Positions 1 through 6,521 are shown, counted from the first letter of the stretch. The stretch: 8,815 nucleotides of DNA from Actinomycetota bacterium (GCA_005885025.1 VAYC01000071.1:1-8815); one strand, 5' to 3'. Program-made: numbers and translations. Notes: generated from the letters alone by a model not told the origin.

Positions 1-120
1 CGGGATGGCGATGGGCTTACCGCGGCATGGTCGCGGACGAATTGCTGGACTCCCTCTCGGCGGGATGGCGATGGGCTTACCGCGGCATGGTCGCGGACGA
101 ATTGCTGGACTCCCTCTCGG
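1..120. repeat. Perfect 60-bp tandem duplication at window edge
   Basis: Bases 1-60 and 61-120 are identical in all 60 positions, and the identity stops at base 121. The unit is a multiple of three, so both copies read in the same frame of the acetyltransferase and give a 20-residue duplication (GWRWAYRGMVADELLDSLS plus Ala at the junction). The second copy leads naturally into the rest of the protein, and a single copy matches the usual GNAT N-terminal region. Because the first copy sits exactly at the end of the sequence, an assembly or contig-end artefact is more likely than a real duplication. Confidence 0.97.
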
Positions 121-527
121 TGGAGCGGCGAGAGGAGGGCTGGAGGCGAGGGCTAGCCAGGCGAGCGGCCGGTGAGGACTTCCCCAGGATGTGGGTGGCA
201 GACCTCGAGGGGCGGGTCGTCGGATTCGCGGCAGCCGGTCCGACCGAGGACGCCGATGCAGCCGAACCCACCGGCGAGGTGTACGCGATCTATCTCCAGC
301 CCGCCGTCGTCGGCACAGGGGTGGGGAGGGCGCTGTTCGCTCACGCAGTCGCCGACCTTCGGTCACTCGCATTCGCCCAGGCCACGCTGTGGGTGCTCGA
401 GGACAACGCACGAACCCGGCGCTTCTACGAGATCGCGGGGTGGCGGCCCGACGGCACCACGAGGACCGAGGACTTCCACGGCTTCCCGCTCCGAGAGGTT
501 CGGTACCGGATCGAACTGGCCTCGTAG
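3..527 (+). CDS. GNAT family N-acetyltransferase, 5'-truncated
   Basis: This is a likely acyl-CoA-dependent N-acetyltransferase of the GNAT superfamily; the substrate cannot be told. The reading frame is open to the window start, so the true start lies upstream. An internal ATG exists at 27, but the family normally has residues before the WRxAYRG block (found at bases 66-86 in copy two). Visible family marks are the strand-loop-helix acetyl-CoA site with VVGTGVGRALF (about bases 306-338) and the C-terminal block LWVLEDNARTRRFYEIAGW (about 387-443), typical of GNAT motifs A and B. The 60-bp tandem repeat inserts 20 residues at the N-terminus and may not be real. It converges with the SRPBCC gene, with 13 bases between stop codons. 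I am confident of the family, not of the function. Confidence 0.85.
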   Translation, partial: GWRWAYRGMVADELLDSLSAGWRWAYRGMVADELLDSLSVERREEGWRRGLARRAAGEDFPRMWVADLEGRVVGFAAAGPTEDADAAEPTGEVYAIYLQPAVVGTGVGRALFAHAVADLRSLAFAQATLWVLEDNARTRRFYEIAGWRPDGTTRTEDFHGFPLREVRYRIELAS

Positions 528-540
528 GTGATCGCGGCGA

Positions 541-981
541 TCAGCGGGCTTCCACGCGCTTCTTCAAGCCGACCAGGGCCGTATTGATGATGGTCTTCTC
601 TGCCTGCCGCTTCACGAACCCGATCATGGGCATGGCCGGTTCGATGGTCGTGCGATACGTGACCGTGGTGCCCGCCTGCGAGGGCTTCAGCGCGTACTCA
701 CCCTTGATGTCCCTGACCGCGCCGGAGGCGGACTTCGTGCTCCACGACAAGCCCCCCAGCTGCGCGCGGTATCGGTAGGCGAGTGTGTATCTCGCACCGA
801 TCCCCATCTGGCTCACCTCGAAGTCGACCTGAGACGGTCGACCCTTAGCGTCGTTCTTCTTGACCTCGGCCTTCGTGATCCCGCTCGCCCATTCGGGATA
901 GGCGTCGAAGTCCGTGAGGACCTCCATGACCTCTTCCGCGGTGGCAGAGATCTCGATGGACCCTTCGGTCTGTTCGGCCAT
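541..981 (-). CDS. SRPBCC family protein (polyketide cyclase/START-like, Rv2185c-like)
   Basis: A 146-residue single-domain SRPBCC protein, the helix-grip fold that encloses a hydrophobic ligand. It opens with a beta strand (GSIEISATAEEV, residues 7-18), then the FDAYPEW block (25-31) common in this family, a central LSW strand (78-80), and a long C-terminal helix (PMIGFVKRQAEK, 118-129, ending LKKRVEAR). From memory it closely resembles M. tuberculosis Rv2185c (TB16.3), especially in that final helix. The ATG at 981 was chosen because GGAGG lies four bases upstream; the same frame is open much further upstream but loses family similarity there. It diverges from the HAD gene. Ligand and reaction are unknown; a role in lipid or polyketide handling is only a family-level guess. 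Confidence 0.88.
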   Translation of the reverse strand: MAEQTEGSIEISATAEEVMEVLTDFDAYPEWASGITKAEVKKNDAKGRPSQVDFEVSQMGIGARYTLAYRYRAQLGGLSWSTKSASGAVRDIKGEYALKPSQAGTTVTYRTTIEPAMPMIGFVKRQAEKTIINTALVGLKKRVEAR

Positions 982-1017
982 CGGTCCTCCCTGCCGGCCC
1001 TGGTCCGGGACGTGGGG

Positions 1018-1027
1018 AGGGTAGCAT
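1018..1027. promoter_or_regulatory. Interlocked divergent -10 elements (SRPBCC / HAD)
   Basis: On the + strand TAGCAT (1022-1027) fits the TANNNT -10 consensus and lies eight bases before the GTG at 1036, a spacing that suggests a leaderless transcript. On the - strand TACCCT (1023 down to 1018) also fits TANNNT and would give the SRPBCC gene a leader of about 30 nt containing its GGAGG. The two elements share the TA step at 1022-1023. No convincing -35 boxes are seen. Short hexamers are weak evidence on their own. Confidence 0.4.
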
Positions 1028-1035
1028 CCGGGCTG

Positions 1036-1794
1036 GTGCGCGCAGCCGCAGCTCCGGTCAGGGCCGTCCTGTTCGACTTCGGGCACACGCTCGTGGACTT
1101 CCAGCGGACCCAGGAGGCCCTCCACGCCGCGTACCAGCAGATCCGCGACCGCATCGAGGCCGTGGCGTTCATGGAGGTCCCCGAACTGCTCGACCTCGTG
1201 GAGCGGGTCGCGGGGGGCGTGGACCGCCTGGTCGAGCAGTCCTACCGCGAGGGCCGTCTGGAAGAGATCGACCAGGCGGTGCTGTTGAAGGAAGCCCTTG
1301 CCGGGATCGGCTTCGACCTTCCCGACGACGTGATCGACCACATCGTGATCCTGGACCACTCCGCGTACTCGAACTCGATCACGGTGGAGCCCGAGGTGCT
1401 CTCGACGCTCCAAACCTTGAAGAGCGAGGGCTACCGGATGGGGCTCGTCTCCAACCTGACCCTCCGCGCCGACCTCATGAGGGCAGACCTACAACGATGG
1501 GGCCTGATGGATCTTCTCGACGCGACCGTGTTCTCGAGCGAGGTCGGCGTCCGCAAGCCGGACCCGCGCATCTTCAGGGAAGCCCTGAGGCGCGTCGGTA
1601 CCGAGCCGGCCGAAACGGTGTTTGTCGGTGACCGCCTCTACGACGATGTCAGCGGAGCGCAGGCGGTGGGGATGCGCGGCGTGCTGACCCGGCAGTTCCG
1701 CCAGGAAGACGATCCGAAATTCTCACCGGACGCCGTGATCGAGCACGTGAAGGAGCTACCCGGCGCCCTGAGAGGACTCGGCGGCGTTCGCTGA
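1036..1794 (+). CDS. HAD superfamily hydrolase (subfamily IA-like)
   Basis: A probable cytoplasmic HAD-fold hydrolase of 252 residues. All four HAD motifs can be placed: motif I VLFDFGHTL with nucleophile Asp14, motif II LVSNLT (Ser139), motif III Lys174 in RKPDPRIF, and motif IV VFVGDRLYDDV (Asp199, Asp203/204). A helical cap domain lies between motifs I and II. The usual second Asp of motif I (the D+2 general acid) is Gly16, so it may not be a standard phosphatase; some HAD hydrolases carry a similar DFGGT variant. Start choice: GTG at 1036 has a TAGCAT hexamer eight bases upstream and leaves a normal short N-terminus; GTG at 1012 is the alternative and adds eight residues. It converges with the alpha/beta hydrolase, 18 bases apart. 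Substrate unknown. Confidence 0.87.
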   Translation: MRAAAAPVRAVLFDFGHTLVDFQRTQEALHAAYQQIRDRIEAVAFMEVPELLDLVERVAGGVDRLVEQSYREGRLEEIDQAVLLKEALAGIGFDLPDDVIDHIVILDHSAYSNSITVEPEVLSTLQTLKSEGYRMGLVSNLTLRADLMRADLQRWGLMDLLDATVFSSEVGVRKPDPRIFREALRRVGTEPAETVFVGDRLYDDVSGAQAVGMRGVLTRQFRQEDDPKFSPDAVIEHVKELPGALRGLGGVR

Positions 1795-1812
1795 GTCCGG
1801 GAGTCGCGAGGT

Positions 1813-2607
1813 TCACCCGAGGAACTCCAATATGGCTCGGTTGAATTCGTCCGGGTTGCGCATGTTCGGCAGGTGGTCGGAGTCCCCGATGACCAGTTTT
1901 CGAGCCCCAGGGATGCCGCGGGCGAGCTTCTCCCCGATCACAGCCATCGGGCGGACGTCATGCTCTCCGAGGATCACCAGCGTCGGCGCGCGCACCTCGG
2001 CTAGACGGCCGGCCGCGGGCGGATCCAGCCGCTGGGAGAGCGACCAGTCCAGCGTGTCCACGGCACGGTTGTCCATGGCGATGTCCCGGATGCGCCTGGC
2101 GACCTCGGGGTTGGTTCGAAGCGGCGTCCATACCCGAAGCTGGAGGTCGACCATCCGCTCCAGATCTCCTGCCTTGAAGGCCTCCTCGGCCTCCTCCAGA
2201 AGGTTGATCATCTCGGGATCGTCGGGCGTGTCGTCTCCGGACATCCCCGCAGCGACCAGGATCAACCGACCCACCATGTCCGGGTGCTCCAGGGTGAAAT
2301 CCAGGGCGACCTGCCCGCCGATCGAGCACCCGAGCACCACGCCTGGAGAGACTTCGAGGAGCCGCAGCAGATCCGCGATCTGCCGACGCATCGAGAACGG
2401 CCGGTCGGGGAACTCGGAACGTCCGAACCCCGGCAGGTCGAAGCGGACGACCTTGTGTCGCTTCGCGAATGACTCCATCTGATCGTCCCAAATCCGCAAG
2501 TCCCACAGCCCCGCGTGGATGAGGACGATGGGCGGCCCGACACCCCGTACCTCGTAATACAGGCGGCCGCCGTCGACGGGTGCGAATCCTTCCTCTTCTC
2601 TCGTCAT
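1813..2607 (-). CDS. Alpha/beta-fold hydrolase
   Basis: A 264-residue alpha/beta hydrolase with a complete apparent catalytic triad: Ser95 in the nucleophile elbow GCSIGG, Asp217 in LGEHD, and His245 in SDHLPNM. The oxyanion-side HAG (residues 31-33) and the DLPGFGRS block (57-64) are typical of the esterase / epoxide-hydrolase / C-C hydrolase group. Residues about 120-195 form a helical cap. No signal peptide is visible, so it is likely cytoplasmic. The ATG at 2607 overlaps the TGA of the upstream mannosyltransferase gene in an ATGA arrangement, so the two are probably translationally coupled. The position suggests an esterase or thioesterase acting near envelope lipid metabolism, but sequence alone does not fix a substrate. 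Confidence 0.9.
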   Translation of the reverse strand: MTREEEGFAPVDGGRLYYEVRGVGPPIVLIHAGLWDLRIWDDQMESFAKRHKVVRFDLPGFGRSEFPDRPFSMRRQIADLLRLLEVSPGVVLGCSIGGQVALDFTLEHPDMVGRLILVAAGMSGDDTPDDPEMINLLEEAEEAFKAGDLERMVDLQLRVWTPLRTNPEVARRIRDIAMDNRAVDTLDWSLSQRLDPPAAGRLAEVRAPTLVILGEHDVRPMAVIGEKLARGIPGARKLVIGDSDHLPNMRNPDEFNRAILEFLG

Positions 2608-3782
2608 CGCACCGCCTCCCGAAGGATCGCGGCGAGTTGCTGCGTACGCTTCGGCCAGGTGAAACCTTCCTCGATCCTGGCTCGGCCTGCGGCTCCCATC
2701 CGCGCCATGGCGCCGGGATCGCTCAGCAGTCCGGCGATGGCGAGCGCGACGGCCTTCGGTTCGCGCCCTTCCACCAGCACACCGGTGACCCCATCGACGA
2801 TCGCCTCGCCCGCTCCCCCCGACCGTCCCGCCACCGTCGGCTTCCCCGTCGCGGCCGCCTCCAGGAAAACGATGCCGAACCCCTCCACCTCGAGGCCGCC
2901 CCACCGCGAGCGGCAGGGCATGGCGAACACGTCGCCGGCAGCGTAGTAGCGGGCGAGGTCACCCGGGTCGACCTCGCCCGCGAACACGACCGACCCTTCG
3001 GGCGCTTCCGCCGCCGCCGCCCGGAGCCGCCGGCGATGCGGGCCGTCGCCGACGATCAACAGGACGGCCTCGGGGACGAGCGGCCGGATCAACGACATGG
3101 CCGCGATCAGGACGTCCTGGCCTTTTCGAGCGACCAGGCGGGAGACGCACACCACGACCCTTGCATCAGTCAGGCCCAGACGCTCCCGTAGCGGGGAGCC
3201 GTCGACTGCCGGCGAGAACCGTTCGGCATCGACGCCGGGGTACACAACCGCGATGGGCCCGCCAGGAGGCGCCACTCGTTGCAGCGCCTGGGCCGTCCAT
3301 TGGCTCACCGCCGTCACCGCGGCGGCCCGACCGAACGCCAGGCGCATCGACGCGGCAACGGCGGGCGTTCGCGCCAGCCACACCTCCGCGCCGTGGGTCA
3401 TGACCACGTAGGGAGTCCCACGTCTCGCCAACGGCGGCCCCAGCAGCGGGAGCGGAAAGCCGTGGCCGAACAGCACCACGTCGGCGTCATGTTCCTGTAT
3501 CAGCGAGGTGATCCGCCTGCGAAGGTCTTCGGTCGGCCACAGAAACGACGACGGCCATCGGTGCACCGGGAACATCGCCGCGGCATCGTGCTCCCTCCAC
3601 CCCGGCCAGCTTGGCGCGAACACGGCGATCCGCTTCGCGGGGAGGTTGCTGACCACATTCCAGACGTACTGCTGCACTCCTCCCACCCGAGGCGGGAAGT
3701 CGTTGGTGACGACGAGCGTCCGGGGAATGGGGCTTCGTCTGACCACCCGGCCAGACGCTTCATCCTTCAACGGTCTGTTCAT
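2604..3782 (-). CDS. pimB: GT4 glycosyltransferase, PimB-like (GDP-mannose-dependent PI-monomannoside mannosyltransferase)
   Basis: A 392-residue GT-B fold, family GT4 glycosyltransferase. The N-terminal NDFPPRVGGVQQY (27-39) matches the acceptor-side signature of actinobacterial PimB. Further marks are the HG pair at 130-131, the SRLVARKGQD donor-domain block (214-223), DVFAMPCRSR (about 285-294) and the EGFGIVFLE (E-x7-E) nucleotide-sugar motif at 300-308. PimB adds the second mannose to phosphatidylinositol monomannoside at the cytoplasmic membrane face; whole-length resemblance from memory makes this the best guess, though related GT4 enzymes with other acceptors exist. The ATG at 3782 is preferred over a TTG at 3818; neither has a strong ribosome binding site, and a GTG at 3746 is possible. 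It heads a two-gene unit with the hydrolase and diverges from the WhiB-like gene. Confidence 0.85.
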   Translation of the reverse strand: MNRPLKDEASGRVVRRSPIPRTLVVTNDFPPRVGGVQQYVWNVVSNLPAKRIAVFAPSWPGWREHDAAAMFPVHRWPSSFLWPTEDLRRRITSLIQEHDADVVLFGHGFPLPLLGPPLARRGTPYVVMTHGAEVWLARTPAVAASMRLAFGRAAAVTAVSQWTAQALQRVAPPGGPIAVVYPGVDAERFSPAVDGSPLRERLGLTDARVVVCVSRLVARKGQDVLIAAMSLIRPLVPEAVLLIVGDGPHRRRLRAAAAEAPEGSVVFAGEVDPGDLARYYAAGDVFAMPCRSRWGGLEVEGFGIVFLEAAATGKPTVAGRSGGAGEAIVDGVTGVLVEGREPKAVALAIAGLLSDPGAMARMGAAGRARIEEGFTWPKRTQQLAAILREAVR

Positions 3783-3930
3783 CTCGGAAGCTTGACTCTG
3801 ACACAGCCGATCATCCAAGCTAGGTACTCGATCAGCTGAAGCCCAAATTTCGGGTATAGCCAGGGGCCCCTCGGGGTAACTACGATCGCTGGTGCTGCCT
3901 CAGAGGGAAGGGCGGCAAGGAGGGGAAGAG
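3783..3930. promoter_or_regulatory. Divergent intergenic region with WhiB -10, palindrome and RBS
   Basis: This 148-base gap must hold promoters for both the mannosyltransferase (-) and the WhiB-like gene (+). For WhiB, TACGAT at 3881-3886 is a good TANNNT -10 and AAGGAGG at 3917-3923 is a strong ribosome binding site seven bases before ATG 3931. A perfect 10-bp palindrome, AGGGGCCCCT, lies at 3862-3871, where a -35 region or operator would fall. On the - strand TAGCTT (3822 down to 3817) is a possible -10 for the mannosyltransferase. The ribosome binding site is secure; the others are tentative. Confidence 0.45.
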
Positions 3931-4263
3931 ATGCCGGTGGCCAACGGGATGCCGGGCTGGCCTTCACCAGCCCAACCACGCGACATGGATCAGTTGCTCG
4001 ACCTGGACATCGACCTCCAGCAGCTCCCGAAGCAGGTCAACCCGCCCGACTTCTGGCAGGAAAAAGCGGCCTGCTACGGCCTCGATCCCGAAGTGTTCTT
4101 CCCGACCACCGAAGAGGAGGCCGGGCTGGCGCTCTCCTATTGCGGCCTGTGCAGCGTCCGAGAGGTGTGCCTGGCCTGGTCCATCCAGAACGGTGAACGC
4201 TACGGCGTGTGGGGCGGGACCACCGAGCAGCAGCGCCGCCGGTTGATCCGCCACGTCGCATAG
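3931..4263 (+). CDS. WhiB-like (Wbl) iron-sulfur transcriptional regulator
   Basis: A 110-residue Wbl protein. These small proteins bind a [4Fe-4S] cluster that can respond to oxygen or NO, and they usually act with the primary sigma factor. All four cluster cysteines are present: Cys48 (AAC), then Cys71, Cys74 and Cys80 in the C-x2-C-x5-C arrangement. The family turn GVWGG is at 92-96, followed by a short basic tail (QRRRLIRHVA). DPEVFFP at 52-58 is also standard. There is no AT-hook like that of WhiB7, and the class (WhiB1-like versus WhiB2-like) cannot be settled by eye. The N-terminal 40 residues are low-complexity and variable. ATG 3931 is chosen for the AAGGAGG seven bases upstream; the frame is open to a GTG at 3892. 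The thiolase follows in the same direction but appears to have its own promoter. Confidence 0.96.
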   Translation: MPVANGMPGWPSPAQPRDMDQLLDLDIDLQQLPKQVNPPDFWQEKAACYGLDPEVFFPTTEEEAGLALSYCGLCSVREVCLAWSIQNGERYGVWGGTTEQQRRRLIRHVA

Positions 4264-4298
4264 CCGCAGCCAGAACCGGATCTCGCAAGAGCCCCTCC

Positions 4299-4310
4299 TA
4301 TAATCGCGGC
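4299..4310 (+). promoter_or_regulatory. Perfect TATAAT -10, leaderless thiolase promoter
   Basis: TATAAT at 4299-4304 is an exact -10 consensus in an otherwise GC-rich stretch, and the GTG start follows after six bases. That places the expected transcription start at or beside the start codon. There is no purine-rich ribosome binding site in front of the GTG, which fits leaderless translation. I see no -35 match. Confidence 0.65.
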
Positions 4311-5492
4311 GTGGAACGCGTCTTCATCGTGGAGGGCGCCCGAACGCCCATCGGACGGTTCCTGGGGTCCTTCTCCGAGATCCCCGCCGTCGATCTGGGG
4401 ATCCATGCGGTCAGGGCCGCCCTGGAGCGTGCTCGGGTGGAGCCTGAGGCGGTGGACGAGCTCGTCTTCGGCCACGCCAGACAAGCCGGGAACGGGCCCA
4501 ACCCCGCTCGGCAGGTCGCCTATCGGAGCGGCCTGGGCGAGGACAAGCCCGCTTTCACGGTCAACATGGCGTGCGGTTCCGGCAGCAAGGCCGTCCAGGT
4601 AGCCGCCGAGCAGATCATGCTGGGCAACGCGGAGATCGTCGTGGCGGGTGGCCAGGAGAACATGACCCGCACCCCATTCCTCCTCGACCGCATGCGGTTC
4701 GGCTACCGCATGGGTGACGCCACGGTGTACGACGGCATGAACAGGGACGGCTTCCTCGATCCGCTGTGCGGTCTGATCATGGGCGAGACCGCCGAGAACC
4801 TGGCCGCGCGCTACTCCATCCCCCGCGAGGAACAGGACGAATTCGCCCTGCGCAGCCAGCAGAAGGCGGCCGCGACGTGGGATCGGCGAGCCAAGGAGAT
4901 CGCGCCCATCGAGATCCCCGGCCCAAAGGGACAGACCACGATCGTGGAGCGTGACGAGCACCCTCGCCCCGAGACCACGCCCGAGGGCCTCGCCCAGCTC
5001 AAACCGGTGTTCGACCAGCGGACCGGCACCGTGACGGCGGGCAACTCGTCCGGCATCACCGACGGCGCGGCCGCCATGGTGCTCATGTCCGAATCTTGCG
5101 CCAAGGCGCAGGGACGCGAACCGTTGGCGCGGATCGTGGCGTACGCTTCCGCGGGCGTCGATCCGGCCTACATGGGGATCGGCGTCGTGCCAGCCACTCG
5201 CAAGGTGTTGGATAAGACCGGGCTGTCGCTCCAGGACTTCGAGGTCATCGAGCTGAACGAGGCATTCGCCGCGCAGGTGCTCGCCTGCGACCGCGAGCTC
5301 AAGTTCGACCACGACCGCCTCAACCCGAACGGGGGTGCCATCGCCCTCGGCCATCCCATCGGGATGACCGGAGCCCGCATCATCCTGACCACGGCGTACG
5401 AGATGCGAGAGAAAGGCTACTCGCTCGGGCTGGCCACGCTGTGCATCTCCGGCGGGATGGGGATGGCCATGGTCCTCGAGCGGCAGGCCTAA
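4311..5492 (+). CDS. Acetyl-CoA C-acyltransferase (thiolase)
   Basis: A 393-residue thiolase, the normal length. It should catalyse either thiolytic cleavage of 3-ketoacyl-CoA (last step of beta-oxidation) or condensation of two acetyl-CoA. The nucleophile Cys88 (NMACGSGSKAV), His348 (GGAIALGHPIGMTGAR) and the second catalytic Cys378 (CISGGMGMAM) are all present, as are the NEAFAAQ block (316-322) and the thiolase start VEGARTPIGRF. It looks fully active. The sequence does not separate a degradative FadA-type from a biosynthetic AtoB/PhaA-type enzyme. GTG 4311 is chosen because it gives the family N-terminus and follows a perfect -10. No fadB-type partner is adjacent. Its TAA overlaps the trpD stop on the other strand (CTAA at 5489-5492), so the two genes converge with no spacer. 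Confidence 0.95.
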   Translation: MERVFIVEGARTPIGRFLGSFSEIPAVDLGIHAVRAALERARVEPEAVDELVFGHARQAGNGPNPARQVAYRSGLGEDKPAFTVNMACGSGSKAVQVAAEQIMLGNAEIVVAGGQENMTRTPFLLDRMRFGYRMGDATVYDGMNRDGFLDPLCGLIMGETAENLAARYSIPREEQDEFALRSQQKAAATWDRRAKEIAPIEIPGPKGQTTIVERDEHPRPETTPEGLAQLKPVFDQRTGTVTAGNSSGITDGAAAMVLMSESCAKAQGREPLARIVAYASAGVDPAYMGIGVVPATRKVLDKTGLSLQDFEVIELNEAFAAQVLACDRELKFDHDRLNPNGGAIALGHPIGMTGARIILTTAYEMREKGYSLGLATLCISGGMGMAMVLERQA

Positions 5493-6508
5493 GCCGCCCG
5501 GTTCGAGACCTCGACCCATTTCGAGAGAACCTGTCCGGCCTTCCCCGAGTCGATCGATTCGAACGCCCGCTCGATGCCTCCCGGGATGTCGTCGGATATC
5601 CCGGCCAGCACGAGCGCTGCCCCCGCGTTCACCGCGACGATGTCTCGAGACGGACCCTTCTCCCCAGCCAAGACGGCGCGGGCGATCGAAGCGTTCCGCT
5701 TCGGATCGCCGCCGGCAACCTCCGACGCCCTGGCAGTCGGCACGCCCATCTCGATCGGAAGGAGGTGCCGCGGCATCACCACGCCGCCCCTGGCCTCCAG
5801 CAGGTGTGTCGGCCCGCTGACGGTGATCTCGTCCACGCCGTCGTCCCCACGCACAACGAACGCTCTCGTGCCCCGACCGGCGAAGACACCTGCGAGAACG
5901 CGCTGCATCCGTTCCTCGGGTACTCCCACCAACTGGGCCTCCGGCCTGGCCGGATTGGTCACCGGCCAGAGGAAGTCGAACACGGTCAAGACGCCCATCT
6001 CCTGGCGTGGCTTCATCGCCTGGGCCATGGAGGGATGGAAGGACGGCGCGAACATGAACCCGATCCCGCACTCAGCCAGGCAACGGGACACCTCGTCCGC
6101 CGCGAGCGCGATCTTCACCCCGAGCGCCTCGAGGAGGTCCGCCGAGCCGCACCGGGATGAAGCGGCCCTGGACGCATGCTTGGCCACCACGGTGCCCGCT
6201 CCGGCCGCCACGATCGCTGCGAGCGTCGAGACATTGATGGTCCCGGAACGGTCTCCGCCCGTCCCGCTGGTGTCGATGCAGGGTCCCGGCGTCTCCACGG
6301 CAGGAGCCAGCTCCAATAGAACCTGGGACATGCCTCCAACCTCGGCTGGCGTTTCACCCTTCGCTCGGAGGGCTACGAGGAAGCCTGCCACCTGCGCCGG
6401 CGTGGCCTCGCCCCCGACGATCAGGTGCATGGCGCGAGCGGCTTCCTCGGAGGAGAGGTCCTCCTTCGCAAGCAGACGGCCGAGGACGCTTGGCCAGAAG
6501 TCGGTCAC
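5489..6508 (-). CDS. trpD: Anthranilate phosphoribosyltransferase, divergent
   Basis: A 339-residue protein of the anthranilate phosphoribosyltransferase family, which joins anthranilate to PRPP in tryptophan synthesis. The PRPP-binding GTGGD (82-86) with TINVST (90-95), the RAASSRCGSADLLEALG block (114-130) and the acidic GVDE (224-227, metal binding) are intact, and length and N-terminal helices fit. Two strongly conserved motifs are changed: KHGNR reads KHASR (110-114), and FNxLGPLTNP reads FDFLWPVTNP (177-186). These lie near the anthranilate site in known structures, so activity or substrate may differ. GTG 6508 is chosen; it has no strong ribosome binding site but lies 13 bases behind the stop of the 35-aa gene. 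It ends the five-gene unit; no other trp genes are seen nearby. Confidence 0.88.
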   Translation of the reverse strand: MTDFWPSVLGRLLAKEDLSSEEAARAMHLIVGGEATPAQVAGFLVALRAKGETPAEVGGMSQVLLELAPAVETPGPCIDTSGTGGDRSGTINVSTLAAIVAAGAGTVVAKHASRAASSRCGSADLLEALGVKIALAADEVSRCLAECGIGFMFAPSFHPSMAQAMKPRQEMGVLTVFDFLWPVTNPARPEAQLVGVPEERMQRVLAGVFAGRGTRAFVVRGDDGVDEITVSGPTHLLEARGGVVMPRHLLPIEMGVPTARASEVAGGDPKRNASIARAVLAGEKGPSRDIVAVNAGAALVLAGISDDIPGGIERAFESIDSGKAGQVLSKWVEVSNRAA

Positions 6509-6521
6509 GGTTCGAAAGGGA

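Noticed and set aside
529..543. Inverted repeat TGATCGC-G-GCGATCA between the GNAT and SRPBCC stops
   Set aside because: The single-base centre cannot form a good hairpin, and one arm includes the SRPBCC stop codon; a 7-bp palindrome can arise by chance.
982..1413. N-terminal extension of the SRPBCC reading frame upstream to 1413
   Set aside because: It is antisense to the HAD gene, and the ATG at 981 has a good ribosome binding site and the family N-terminus.
3783..3818. TTG start at 3818 for the mannosyltransferase
   Set aside because: No ribosome binding site or well-spaced -10; the ATG at 3782 already leaves a longer N-terminus than PimB proteins usually have.
4200..6071. A 623-codon open frame on the minus strand across the thiolase and part of trpD
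   Set aside because: It is antisense to a clear thiolase and out of frame with trpD; its product is Arg/Gly/Asp-rich with no family resemblance, as expected of GC-rich shadow frames.
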